Source: Gammaproteobacteria bacterium
GTDB lineage: Bacteria; Pseudomonadota; Gammaproteobacteria; Tenderiales; Tenderiaceae
NCBI GenBank assembly: GCA_027001525.1
Contig: JALTMR010000509.1
Location: 1-9,922, forward strand
Direction of reading: 5' to 3'
DNA: 9,922 bases
How positions within the stretch are numbered: the first letter of the stretch is position 1; each line of letters begins with the position of its first letter. Positions 1-6,355 of this stretch are shown here, piece by piece. A program made the position numbers and the translations under genes. The notes beneath the pieces are model-generated. The model saw only the letters and a program-made list of their open reading frames with translations. It had not been told where the DNA came from and searched no databases.

Positions 1-1
1 C

Positions 2-772
2 CTGAGTATGGGGCACTTTAACAGCGCCCTGATCGAGATGGTGGCGGTGGTCTTTATGTTTCTCTCGGGGGTGAACTACGCGCTGCACTTTCTGGCCTGG
101 CGGGGGAACAGCATTCAACCCTACCTAGCCGATACCGAGTTCAAGTTTTATGCGCTGGTGCTGGGTGCGGCCTGCGTGATCTCGGCGGGCTATCTGTACT
201 GGATGGGGACCTTTGAGAGCTTCCCCAGTGCCCTGCATCACGGTATTTTTCAGGCGGTCTCCATCGGTACCACCACCGGCTTTACCACGGCGGAGTACCA
301 CACCTGGCCCGGCTTTCTGCCGGCCATGTTGCTGTTGCTGAGTTTTATTGGCGGCTGCGCCGGGTCGTCCGGTGGGGGAATGAAGGCGATTCGGGTGGTG
401 ATGTTGCTCAAGCAGGGGGGGCGGGAGATTTTGCGGCTGGTGCATCCCAATGCCCAGATTCCGGTAAAAATCAACAACAAGGCGATCAATGACCGGGTGG
501 TGGATTCAGTATGGGGCTTCTTTTCACTCTACGTCGTCAGCTTCTGTATCATGGCCCTGATTCTGGCCGCCACCGGGCTGGATCTGACCACCGCATTCTC
601 TGCCGTTGCCGCCTGCATGAACAACCTGGGCCCGGGGCTGGGGGATGTGGGAGCCAACTACACCAGCGTGAACGATGTGGGCAAGTGGGTGCTCTGCTTT
701 GCCATGCTGCTGGGGCGATTGGAGATTTTTACCCTGTTGGTGCTGTTAACCCCAGCCTTCTGGCGCAAATAA
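2..772 (+). CDS. trkH: Trk potassium uptake system channel subunit TrkH (C-terminal part)
   Basis: This is the C-terminal half of the membrane subunit that conducts K+ in the Trk system, working with the cytoplasmic NAD-binding regulator TrkA. The frame is open to the left edge, so the real start lies upstream. About 256 codons are present against roughly 480 in the family. Counting from the Met at 8, residues 85-97 contain the pore-loop filter GTTTGFTT. Residues 115-133 contain the Gly/Ser-rich stretch GGCAGSSGGGMKAIRVV, and residues 203-212 contain the last pore loop CMNNLGPGLG. Hydrophobic helices separate these loops, and the protein ends in GRLEIFTLLVLLTPAFWRK, a typical TrkH tail. trkA is not in the window. 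A methyltransferase gene follows after a very short gap on the same strand. Confidence 0.95.
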   Translation: MSMGHFNSALIEMVAVVFMFLSGVNYALHFLAWRGNSIQPYLADTEFKFYALVLGAACVISAGYLYWMGTFESFPSALHHGIFQAVSIGTTTGFTTAEYHTWPGFLPAMLLLLSFIGGCAGSSGGGMKAIRVVMLLKQGGREILRLVHPNAQIPVKINNKAINDRVVDSVWGFFSLYVVSFCIMALILAATGLDLTTAFSAVAACMNNLGPGLGDVGANYTSVNDVGKWVLCFAMLLGRLEIFTLLVLLTPAFWRK

Positions 773-793
773 CTAGTGAGTATCGGACTGCCC

Positions 794-1369
794 ATGAGCA
801 ACGCAACACAGGAAAAGTGGGACCGCCATTACCAGGCGAAAGGGGAGATGGCTGCCGTGCGTGTGGTGGCTGAAAACCTTCATCTGCTGCCAGCGTCGGG
901 ACGAGGCCTGGAGCTGGCCTGTGGTCTGGCCGCCAACGCCTTTTTGCTGGCAGAGAACGGTATCGAGATGGATGCCTGGGATATCTCTCCGGTGGCGATC
1001 GAGAAGGTCAACGCCCGGGCAGCCGCGCAGCAGTCGGCCGTGCGGGGCCAGGCGCGCGATGTGGTGAAAGCCCCGCCCACTGCTGCGGGTTACGATCTGG
1101 TCGTGGTGAGTCGTTTTCTCGACCGTACGCTGACGGCCGCCATGCTCAAGGCACTTAAACCGGGTGGCTTGCTGTTCTATCAAACCTACACCCGCACCAA
1201 AGTTTCTGATGAGGGGCCGGGCAAGGCCGAATGGCGGCTGGCAGACAACGAACTGCTGAGCCTGTTTGGGCCGATGCAGATCCTGGTCTATCGCGAAGAG
1301 GGCTGCGTGGGAGATACCTCCCGCGGTTTTCGCAACGAAGCTCTGCTGGTGGCACGCAAGCTGGCCTGA
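794..1369 (+). CDS. Class I SAM-dependent methyltransferase, TehB-like
   Basis: Probable cytosolic small-molecule methyltransferase of the class I (Rossmann-fold) type, 191 residues from the ATG. The SAM-binding motif I is GLELACGLAANAFLLA (about residues 38-53), followed by the acidic ribose-binding residue in WDIS (about Asp63). A later strand reads YDLVVVSRFLD and is followed by LKPGGLLFYQTYT, the usual strand-4 and strand-5 region. The C-terminal GDTSRGFRNEALLVARK resembles TehB-like and other small methyltransferases. The substrate cannot be read from the sequence, and tellurite resistance should not be assumed. I chose the ATG at 794 because MSNATQEKWDRHYQ looks like a family N-terminus. 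An in-frame GTG at 776 would add six residues and leave only 3 bp after trkH. Neither start has a good ribosome binding site. The tight spacing suggests co-transcription with trkH. Confidence 0.85.
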   Translation: MSNATQEKWDRHYQAKGEMAAVRVVAENLHLLPASGRGLELACGLAANAFLLAENGIEMDAWDISPVAIEKVNARAAAQQSAVRGQARDVVKAPPTAAGYDLVVVSRFLDRTLTAAMLKALKPGGLLFYQTYTRTKVSDEGPGKAEWRLADNELLSLFGPMQILVYREEGCVGDTSRGFRNEALLVARKLA

Positions 1370-1402
1370 GTCTATCCCTCCTCAGGTCATTGAGATCTCC
1401 CC

Positions 1403-2281
1403 CTAGTATATGGGCTGCTCCCCTTCGGGGCGGGTCTTGAAGCGTTTGTATCCCCACTGATACTGCGCCGGAAGGTGTCGCACAGCCTGCTCCACCAGGG
1501 CATTGATGGCGGTGACGGAGGCATCAATGTCCCTGCCGTTAATCACCTCGGGCCCCGGTATGAAGTGGAGGCGAAAGCCCCGGCCCCAGGAAAGGCGTTC
1601 GGCGTAGGTGAGAATGGTGGGGGCCTGGGATTTGTGCGCCAGACGTGACAGCAGCGTCATGGTGTTGGCCTGAATGCCAAAGAAGGGGGCGAAGTGGCCA
1701 CCGTGGTCGCGCGGGTCCTGATCCGGCAGGATGCCCGTGGTACCGTTGCTTTTAAGCATCTGCATCAACGCCCTGATGCCCTGGGCGGTGATGGGGGCCA
1801 GCTTTGAGCCGTTGCGCTGACGGCCGCGGCGAATCAGCGCATCCAGCGCCTCCATGCGCGGTGGGCGATAGAGTGAAATCATCGGGTAGCGCGGCGAGCA
1901 GTAGAGGCCGATGACCTCCCAGTTACCGATATGGGGGCTGATAAATATTGCGCCGTGACCCCCCTCCAGGGCGCGTTTGATGTGCTCTTCGCCCTCGACA
2001 CTTTTGATCATTTTCTCCAGCCGCTTACTGTTTCCCAGCCAGAGGATGCCACTCTCCGTGAACGTTTTTGCCATCTCGATCAGGCTCTGTCTGACCAGCC
2101 GCTTTTGTTGTGAAAGGCTCAGTTCCGGGAAGCAGAGGTGGATATTGATCGTGGCGATGCGCCTGGTTCGGTTAGGGATCAGTATGAGTCCCGTGCCGAT
2201 GACCACGCCCAGCAGATGGGCAACCGGCAGGGGCAACCGGGCGGTGGTGTGGAGGATCAGTTTCGCAAGTAACGCACGCAT
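1403..2281 (-). CDS. LpxL/HtrB-family lysophospholipid (lipid A) acyltransferase
   Basis: Inner-membrane acyltransferase, 292 residues, of the family that adds secondary acyl chains to Kdo2-lipid IVA late in lipid A synthesis. The catalytic HX4E motif is HIGNWE (His117, Glu122). It is followed by the conserved RPP at 139-141, GILPDQDP at 183-190 and the C-terminal QYQWGYKRFKTRP at 273-285, all in the usual order. A hydrophobic stretch near the N-terminus (about 17-36) would anchor it to the membrane. Length is close to the family norm of about 300. Acyl chain length and position (LpxL versus LpxM or LpxP) cannot be decided from this sequence, so no symbol is given. The gene is convergent with the methyltransferase (33 bp between stops) and divergent from the nfeD-like gene. 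Confidence 0.9.
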   Translation of the reverse strand: MRALLAKLILHTTARLPLPVAHLLGVVIGTGLILIPNRTRRIATINIHLCFPELSLSQQKRLVRQSLIEMAKTFTESGILWLGNSKRLEKMIKSVEGEEHIKRALEGGHGAIFISPHIGNWEVIGLYCSPRYPMISLYRPPRMEALDALIRRGRQRNGSKLAPITAQGIRALMQMLKSNGTTGILPDQDPRDHGGHFAPFFGIQANTMTLLSRLAHKSQAPTILTYAERLSWGRGFRLHFIPGPEVINGRDIDASVTAINALVEQAVRHLPAQYQWGYKRFKTRPEGEQPIY

Positions 2282-2339
2282 CGATGGCTCTTATCCTGGG
2301 TTCAGTTGATCTGAATGGTCTGCCCGGCAGGTTTCGGAA

Positions 2340-2345
2340 TATAAT
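2340..2345 (+). promoter_or_regulatory. Candidate -10 box for the nfeD-like gene
   Basis: A perfect TATAAT lies about 36 bp before the chosen NfeD start, in the 99-bp gap between the divergent lpxL-like and nfeD-like genes. No convincing -35 hexamer sits 16-18 bp upstream (the sequence there is GGTCTG-like), so only the -10 is well supported. The predicted transcript would start near 2352 and leave a short leader containing the ribosome binding site. Confidence 0.4.
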
Positions 2346-2380
2346 CGCAGCCTGTCTATTTGGGGATGGAGGGGCATGTG

Positions 2381-2839
2381 ATGATTGTGACGCAATTTTT
2401 GGAACAGCTGCAGTTGTATTGGATCTGGTTTGGGGTGGCAACTCTTTTGCTGCTGGTGGAGGTGTTTGCCGGCTCGTTCCGCTTTATGGCGGCCAGCGTG
2501 GCGGCACTGATCGTGGGGGTGCTGAGCCACTTTTTCCCCTATGTTGAATTTCCTGTGCAGCTGCTTTTTTTCGGCGTGATCGCCGCGGTGCTGGTCTGGA
2601 CCTCCAGCTTCTACCTCAATGCCCGCATGAAGGAGGTGAATCGCCTGCGCGAGATCGTTGCCTCCAAGGCCTACGTCGGCCGGGAAGTGAAACTGGTGGG
2701 TGGTATTCGTAACGGTTTTGGTTCTGCGCATATCGACGATGTGGTCTGGCCCGTCAACGGCCAGGACTGCCCCGCAGGCTCTCAAGTCAAAGTAGTGGAC
2801 ATGAGCGGTGCCAAGCTGATTGTTGAGCCGCTGGCCTAA
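2381..2839 (+). CDS. NfeD-like membrane protein with C-terminal OB-fold domain
   Basis: Small membrane protein of the short NfeD type, 152 residues. Three hydrophobic segments (about 12-32, 35-52 and 60-77) are followed by a soluble domain from about 95 to the end. That domain, with YVGREVKLVGGIRNGFG and GSQVKVVDMSGAKLIVEPL, fits the five-stranded OB fold of NfeD proteins. Short NfeD proteins usually pair with an SPFH/stomatin-like protein (QmcA/YbbK type) in membrane quality control, and the stomatin gene is normally adjacent. Here the next gene is convergent plsY, so no partner is visible. I chose the ATG at 2381 because GGAGGGG at 2368-2374 is well spaced from it. The in-frame TTG at 2360 and ATG at 2366 lack such a site. 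The stop overlaps the plsY stop by 4 bp. Confidence 0.82.
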   Translation: MIVTQFLEQLQLYWIWFGVATLLLLVEVFAGSFRFMAASVAALIVGVLSHFFPYVEFPVQLLFFGVIAAVLVWTSSFYLNARMKEVNRLREIVASKAYVGREVKLVGGIRNGFGSAHIDDVVWPVNGQDCPAGSQVKVVDMSGAKLIVEPLA

Positions 2840-3432
2840 CCCCTCTTGCCTTTGTCGATTCTGCTCTCGGCACCGCTAAGCAGGCGCTGAATATTACTGC
2901 GGTGACGCCAGATGAGCAAAACGGCGATGACCAGGTTCATGGCCCAAAAGACCGGCGCGGGCTCCAGTAGCCACATGTAGAGCGGAGCCAGCACGGCAGC
3001 GGTTAAAGCCGACAGGGATGAGACCTTGAACACCTTTGCCATCACCACCCAGGTGGCGAGGCAGGCCAGGGCAACCGGCCAGGAGATGCCCAGCAATACC
3101 CCCAGGGCGGTGGCGACGCCTTTGCCGCCCATGAAACCGAAAAACAGGGGATAGAGGTGGCCGAGAAAGGCCGCCAACGCCACGGCAGCCAGCACCGCAT
3201 CGGTGGCGCCGGCAAGGTGGGCGATCAGCACCGGGATCAGCCCCTTGAGGAAATCCCCCACCAGGGTGATGGCGGCTGCCTTTTTACCGCCGATGCGTAG
3301 CACGTTGGTGGCACCGGGGTTTTTGGATCCCTCAGAGCGAGGGTCAGCCAGGCCCATCATCTTGCAGGTGATAATCGCCGTAGAGACCGAGCCTAATAAA
3401 TAGGCAAACGCAACCAAACTGATATCGAGCAT
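2836..3432 (-). CDS. plsY: Glycerol-3-phosphate acyltransferase PlsY
   Basis: Polytopic inner-membrane enzyme that transfers an acyl group from acyl-phosphate (made by PlsX) to glycerol-3-phosphate. This gives lysophosphatidic acid, the first step of phospholipid synthesis. The protein has 198 residues, normal for the family. All three conserved loops are present: GSKNPGATNVLR at 35-46, GHLYPLFFGFMGGKGVAT at 91-108, and RHRSNIQRLLSGAES at 176-190. Hydrophobic helices run between them. The start ATG encodes MLDISLVAFAYLLGSVS, and the first membrane segment begins at once. No strong ribosome binding site precedes it. The gene is divergent from folB, the arrangement also known from E. coli (ygiH/folB), and convergent with the nfeD-like gene. 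Confidence 0.96.
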   Translation of the reverse strand: MLDISLVAFAYLLGSVSTAIITCKMMGLADPRSEGSKNPGATNVLRIGGKKAAAITLVGDFLKGLIPVLIAHLAGATDAVLAAVALAAFLGHLYPLFFGFMGGKGVATALGVLLGISWPVALACLATWVVMAKVFKVSSLSALTAAVLAPLYMWLLEPAPVFWAMNLVIAVLLIWRHRSNIQRLLSGAESRIDKGKRG

Positions 3433-3493
3433 AATAAAGTCTGAGTTAATTCGGTTAGTTCAACAGAGGGGAGGGACGGTGCCCCAGCGATGA

Positions 3494-3523
3494 ATTATCC
3501 GCGTGAAAATGACAGGCCGCCAA
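3494..3523 (-). promoter_or_regulatory. Candidate sigma-70-type promoter for plsY
   Basis: On the minus strand, TTGGCG (3523-3518, four of six matches to TTGACA) is followed after 18 bp by GATAAT (3499-3494, five of six matches to TATAAT). Transcription would begin near 3487, giving a leader of about 55 nt before the plsY start codon. This is the best-looking promoter in the 3433-3585 intergenic region. It is a visual match only. Confidence 0.4.
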
Positions 3524-3525
3524 TG

Positions 3526-3545
3526 ATACGGTAAACCGACCGTAT
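3526..3545. promoter_or_regulatory. Inverted repeat in the plsY-folB intergenic region
   Basis: A perfect 7-bp dyad, ATACGGT and ACCGTAT, is separated by six bases (AAACCG). It lies about 50 bp before folB and just upstream of the candidate plsY -35 box. An ATGACA at 3509-3514 with TAAACC 17 bp later would make a weak rightward promoter overlapping the dyad. It could be an operator controlling either gene or a chance palindrome. There is no T-tract, so it is not an intrinsic terminator. Confidence 0.3.
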
Positions 3546-3594
3546 TTGCCCGTTCCCATATCGACCTTCTAAGGATAAAACGCACTTGGCAACA

Positions 3595-3951
3595 ATGGAC
3601 ATTATATATTTGAGAGAGTTAAAGATCGAAACCGTGATCGGTGTTTATGACTGGGAGCGAGAGATCAAGCAGACCCTGATATTCGACCTGGAGATGGGCT
3701 TTGATATCCGCAAGGCGGCAGCCTCCGATGAGCTGGCAGACACGCTGAACTACAAAGCGGTGGCCAAGCGTCTGATCGACTACGTGAGCAGCACGGAGTT
3801 TCAGTTGGTGGAGAGCCTGGCCGAACGCTGCGCCGAGATTATTCGCCACGAATTTAATGTGGCCTGGGTGCGCCTGAGCCTGAACAAAAAGGGTGCGGTG
3901 CGCGGGGCCACCGATGTGGGGGTGGTAATCGAACGGGGTGAGAAGCAGTAG
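3595..3951 (+). CDS. folB: Dihydroneopterin aldolase FolB
   Basis: Cytosolic enzyme of folate synthesis that cleaves 7,8-dihydroneopterin to 6-hydroxymethyl-7,8-dihydropterin and glycolaldehyde, and often also epimerises the substrate. The protein has 118 residues, the usual size, and opens with MDIIYLRELKIETVIGVYDW as in E. coli FolB. Pterin and catalytic positions are in place: Glu21 after GVYDW, Tyr53 in LNY, Glu73 in LVESLAE, and Lys98 in LNKKGAV. The C-terminal DVGVVIERG is typical. The start is uncertain. Homology favours the ATG at 3595, but the AAGGA at 3571-3575 is better spaced for an in-frame TTG at 3586, which would add three residues (MAT). folK follows one base after the stop, so the pair is an operon encoding consecutive pathway steps. 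Confidence 0.95.
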   Translation: MDIIYLRELKIETVIGVYDWEREIKQTLIFDLEMGFDIRKAAASDELADTLNYKAVAKRLIDYVSSTEFQLVESLAERCAEIIRHEFNVAWVRLSLNKKGAVRGATDVGVVIERGEKQ

Positions 3952-3952
3952 C

Positions 3953-4438
3953 ATGGCCCGAGTCTACGTCAGCGTGGGGAGTAATATTGAACCGGCCGAG
4001 AACATTCGATCCGCCATCAAGGTATTCCGGCAGCACTACCCTCGATTCGAAGTCTCCAACGTCTATGAGAGTGAAGCGGTCGGTTTTGAGGGGGACAACT
4101 TTTACAACTTCGTCATCGGCTTTGATACCGAGGAAGACGTGAATACGGTGGCCCGGGTGCTGCGCGATATTGAAGACAGTCACGCTCGTGACCGCAGTGG
4201 CCCGCGCTTCAGTGCCCGCACCATCGATCTCGATCTGCTGCTTTATGATGATTTGATCGCACAGGAGCTGAACATTCCCCGCGATGAGATCACCAAAAAT
4301 GCCTTCGTCCTGCAGCCCCTGGCCGAGCTGGCACCCGCCACTCTCCATCCCTGCCTCGGGCAAAGCTTTGCCGCCTTGTGGCGGGCCTTTGACAAGTCCC
4401 GCCAGCGGCTGTGGCGGGTGGCGTTTGTTTGGCGTTGA
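3953..4438 (+). CDS. folK: 6-hydroxymethyl-7,8-dihydropterin pyrophosphokinase FolK (variant subtype)
   Basis: Transfers pyrophosphate from ATP to the 6-hydroxymethyl-7,8-dihydropterin made by FolB, giving the substrate for FolP. The protein has 161 residues, near the family norm. Visible features are the N-terminal VSVGSN (6-11), the acidic Mg/ATP motif ARTIDLDLLLYDD (88-100, with Asp92 and Asp94 as likely metal ligands), and NAFVLQPLAELAP (116-128). The stretch before the acidic motif is RSGPRFSART rather than the WGPRT of E. coli. The segment equivalent to E. coli PHYDMKNRGF reads PRDEITKNAF, so the His and Arg used by the E. coli enzyme are replaced. This looks like a divergent FolK subtype rather than a damaged gene. 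I chose the ATG at 3953 because the 3938 GTG lies inside folB and adds no family sequence. It is coupled to folB. Confidence 0.9.
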   Translation: MARVYVSVGSNIEPAENIRSAIKVFRQHYPRFEVSNVYESEAVGFEGDNFYNFVIGFDTEEDVNTVARVLRDIEDSHARDRSGPRFSARTIDLDLLLYDDLIAQELNIPRDEITKNAFVLQPLAELAPATLHPCLGQSFAALWRAFDKSRQRLWRVAFVWR

Positions 4439-4452
4439 TGTGCCAGTCGCTG

Positions 4453-4740
4453 TCAGGGTCTGAAGTTACGTGCCGCCGGGCAGTAGATATTTTCCTGAGG
4501 GCGGTTTTTGTTGTTGATAGCCGCCGTGCAGCGCCGGGTGAAAACCGCTTTTGCTGCTTTTTTGCAGGCTTTGAATTCGGGCTTGTAGCGGTAGTCCTGA
4601 CAGACAGAACCCAAAACGATTGTGCCATTCTGACTCTTCCACTTCACGTTGCAGCCGATGTCCGTGCAGAAAAAGTCCGCACTGGCTGCGCTGGAGAAGA
4701 GCAGCAGTGTGGCTGATGCGAGTACTGTTGTTAATTTCAT
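4453..4740 (-). CDS. Small secreted six-cysteine protein of unknown function
   Basis: Not recognised as a known family. From the ATG at 4740 the protein has 95 residues and begins with a clear Sec signal peptide: MKLT, a hydrophobic core, then SAASA with likely cleavage before Asp22. The mature part of about 74 residues is basic and has six cysteines (25, 30, 47, 59, 71 and 87), an even number consistent with three disulfides in the periplasm. The start is chosen because AAAGG lies nine bases upstream and the signal peptide begins exactly there. A longer reading from 4782 would put 14 charged residues in front of the signal peptide. The gene is convergent with folK (14 bp between stops). It lies 113 bp downstream of the PEP-enzyme-like gene on the same strand, so it may have its own promoter. 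Confidence 0.7.
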   Translation of the reverse strand: MKLTTVLASATLLLFSSAASADFFCTDIGCNVKWKSQNGTIVLGSVCQDYRYKPEFKACKKAAKAVFTRRCTAAINNKNRPQENIYCPAARNFRP

Positions 4741-4853
4741 TCCGTTAAACCTTTGCTTGGCCTTCGATCCATTACGTCCCATATCGCCATATTACACAGC
4801 GGCTTCGCTCTTGGCGCACCCGCCCATCGGTGTATCGCAGACGTTGGACTGAT

Positions 4854-6119
4854 TCACTCCGTGGCCAGATTCAGCAGCTTTTTAACCGCATCGGCGTTCG
4901 CTGCTGCACACGCCTGTTGTGCCAACTGCTGCGCTTCACCGATATCGATCTGCATTATGCTCCGGCCCAGTTCGGGCAGAAACATCGGCTCGGTGGAGAA
5001 AATGCGGTAACCCAGACCCAGCAGGATGGCGATGACGCCGGGGGCTCTGACAAGCTGGCCGTCCACCTGGATCTCTTTGGTGCGGTAGCCCGCATCGGCG
5101 GCCAGTTGCTGCAACAGGCGAAACAGTGCGGGGGTGTAGAAGCTCAGCGCCTGACGACTTTGTGGTGAGCTGCGCTCTACCCCGGCCAAGTTGGCCATCA
5201 GGTCGTTACAGCCCAGGGCGATAAAGTCGGCCTCCTCGATAAACGCTTTGATCTGCAAGGCGGCTTCCGGTGTTTCGATCATTGCCCCCATGTTGATTGT
5301 CGCTGGGGCCGCCTGCGTCAGGGTCTGGCGCCAGCGGCGAAAGGCCTCGGGCCGGGTCACATAGGGGAAGAGCAGGCGGATGTCGTGGTACTCGGTGAGT
5401 CTGGCCGCCGCTTCGGCGATGGCGAGCACGACGCTGCGTACCGGCTCTTCGTCGTACAGCCCCATGCCCCGGCTGGTCTGAGCATCCAGTTTGTCGGTGA
5501 TAGAGGCGCACCAGCGTGGCAACTTCTCAGCGCTGATATCCGGCAAGCGGACGATGAGAGGAATCGGCTCCGCCTCTTCGCAGCACATGCCCAGCTCCGT
5601 CAAAAAATATTCCTTGGGCGGCGGCATGACACTCTTCTCGCCCAGGTGTTCACTGCGCAGGGCGCCGATGGTTGATGCGCCGTAGCTGAGGGTGCGGGTG
5701 ATGCCAAAGCGGTTGCTGACGCTGGAACGCAGCATGACCGACTCCCCGTCACGGCTGCGATAGGGGGTGAAGAGGCTGGGCGGCACCACATTGGGAATCG
5801 CCGGGTAGGTCTCCTGGGCATCGACGCTGAGCAACATGCCGCGTTTGCCGTCAAGAATCAGCTCCGCTCCCGCTTCGAGCCGGGCTGCCTGCGCCTCCTC
5901 CACAAGGATCGTGGGGATGCCGTGGCTCAGAAAGCGAATCAGGGTGTGGGACAGCGGCAAGGCATTCACCACAATGAGCCCGGCACAGGCCCCGTCAAAC
6001 TGTCCAAGGTCCTCCTGTTTGATGACCACCAGGGCGTTGCGTCCGGCACAGTCGCTGCCGTGACAAATCGTGCCGTTAACGCGGCCGGGAGAGTAGGGGG
6101 TTGCTTGCAGAGTGAACAT
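4854..6119 (-). CDS. PEP-utilising enzyme-like protein related to PTS enzyme I
   Basis: 421-residue protein with the two-domain plan of PEP-utilising enzymes (enzyme I, PpsA, PpdK). Residues 1-100 look like the swivelling phospho-histidine domain, with LSHTLIRFLSHGIPTILV in place of the usual TSHxAIxAR motif; His58 is the likely phospho-acceptor. Residues 120-395 look like the PEP-binding TIM barrel. They include IGALRSEHL (Arg155), MIETPEAAL (Glu282), GCNDL (Asn305, Asp306) and VERSS (Arg316). The segment where enzyme I has the catalytic CGE reads VDGQL, so the Cys is Asp353. The arginine of the GxR segment is also not evident. The protein is about 150 residues shorter than enzyme I, and no HPr-binding helical subdomain is visible. 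No HPr or PTS gene is nearby. The substrate is unknown; it may be a phosphotransferase of altered chemistry or a regulatory homologue. The start MFTLQATPYSPG has only a weak GGAAG upstream. Confidence 0.75.
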   Translation of the reverse strand: MFTLQATPYSPGRVNGTICHGSDCAGRNALVVIKQEDLGQFDGACAGLIVVNALPLSHTLIRFLSHGIPTILVEEAQAARLEAGAELILDGKRGMLLSVDAQETYPAIPNVVPPSLFTPYRSRDGESVMLRSSVSNRFGITRTLSYGASTIGALRSEHLGEKSVMPPPKEYFLTELGMCCEEAEPIPLIVRLPDISAEKLPRWCASITDKLDAQTSRGMGLYDEEPVRSVVLAIAEAAARLTEYHDIRLLFPYVTRPEAFRRWRQTLTQAAPATINMGAMIETPEAALQIKAFIEEADFIALGCNDLMANLAGVERSSPQSRQALSFYTPALFRLLQQLAADAGYRTKEIQVDGQLVRAPGVIAILLGLGYRIFSTEPMFLPELGRSIMQIDIGEAQQLAQQACAAANADAVKKLLNLATE

Positions 6120-6155
6120 GGTGGATTTTGTCTTCCGGTTGTCAATACATGGTGT

Positions 6156-6188
6156 CCAGGAGCTTGTCGGATTTAGGAATAATCCGGG
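6156..6188 (+). repeat. Solo terminal repeat, remnant of a MITE-like element
   Basis: About 29 bases beginning CCAGGAGCTTGTCGGATTTA and continuing through GGAATAATC match the outer end of the full elements at 6190-6355 and 8081-8248. It lies directly next to copy 1 in the same direction as that copy's left arm, with only a few bases between. It has no partner arm, so it looks like the remnant of a second or earlier insertion. Confidence 0.65.
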
Positions 6189-6189
6189 C

Positions 6190-6355
6190 TAGGAGTCTGT
6201 CGGATTTAGGTAATCGTAGCGAGCATGGTGGGAGGGCGAGTGCAAATATTCACGATTTTGAGGCGCATAGTGGGGCTATGCAACGAAAAATCGGGGACAT
6301 TTGAACCGCTCTCCCACCAGCGCAGTAGATTATTCCTAAATCCGACAGACTCCTA
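6190..6355 (-). mobile_element. MITE-like hairpin element, copy 1
   Basis: A 166-bp non-coding element bounded by perfect 21-base inverted ends (TAGGAGTCTGTCGGATTTAG plus G, at 6190-6210 and 6335-6355). Inside, GGTGGGAGGGCG near 6227 pairs imperfectly with CGCTCTCCCACC near 6308. CGATTTT (6253-6259) pairs with AAAATCG (6287-6293), and GCATAG (6265-6270) pairs with CTATGC (6276-6281) around the loop TGGGG. The whole element can therefore fold into one long hairpin. Read on the minus strand it matches copy 2 along its full length. CTAG occurs at both borders and could be a target duplication, but it is itself palindromic. There is no transposase, so it would be non-autonomous. Its right edge supplies the stop codon of the pteridine reductase gene. 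Confidence 0.75.

Noticed and set aside
1365..1386. CCTGAG/CTCAGG stem at the end of the first methyltransferase gene
   Set aside because: Only six base pairs with a ten-base loop and no T-tract, too weak to call a terminator.
2291..2785. 164-codon minus-strand open frame across the nfeD-like gene
   Set aside because: The plus-strand frame has a ribosome binding site, membrane helices and an OB-fold domain. The antisense frame is His/Gln-rich without recognisable features.
4398..4418. Seven-base perfect stem CCCGCCA/TGGCGGG near the end of folK as a terminator
   Set aside because: It lies inside the coding sequence and is followed only by GTGGCGTTTG, not a T-tract. It is likely a product of GC-rich coding DNA.
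4854..6119. Assignment as ptsI or ppsA
   Set aside because: Too short, no HPr-binding subdomain, catalytic Cys replaced, and no PTS or gluconeogenic neighbours; a specific symbol would mislead.
6119..6146. Perfect TTGACA on the minus strand just upstream of the PEP-like gene
   Set aside because: A -10 box 17 bp downstream would fall on the start codon (ACCATG), so it cannot drive a full-length leadered transcript.
6190..6355. CRISPR or tandem-repeat array suggested by three similar repeat ends
   Set aside because: The ends are inverted terminal repeats of hairpin elements, not regularly spaced direct repeats with unique spacers.
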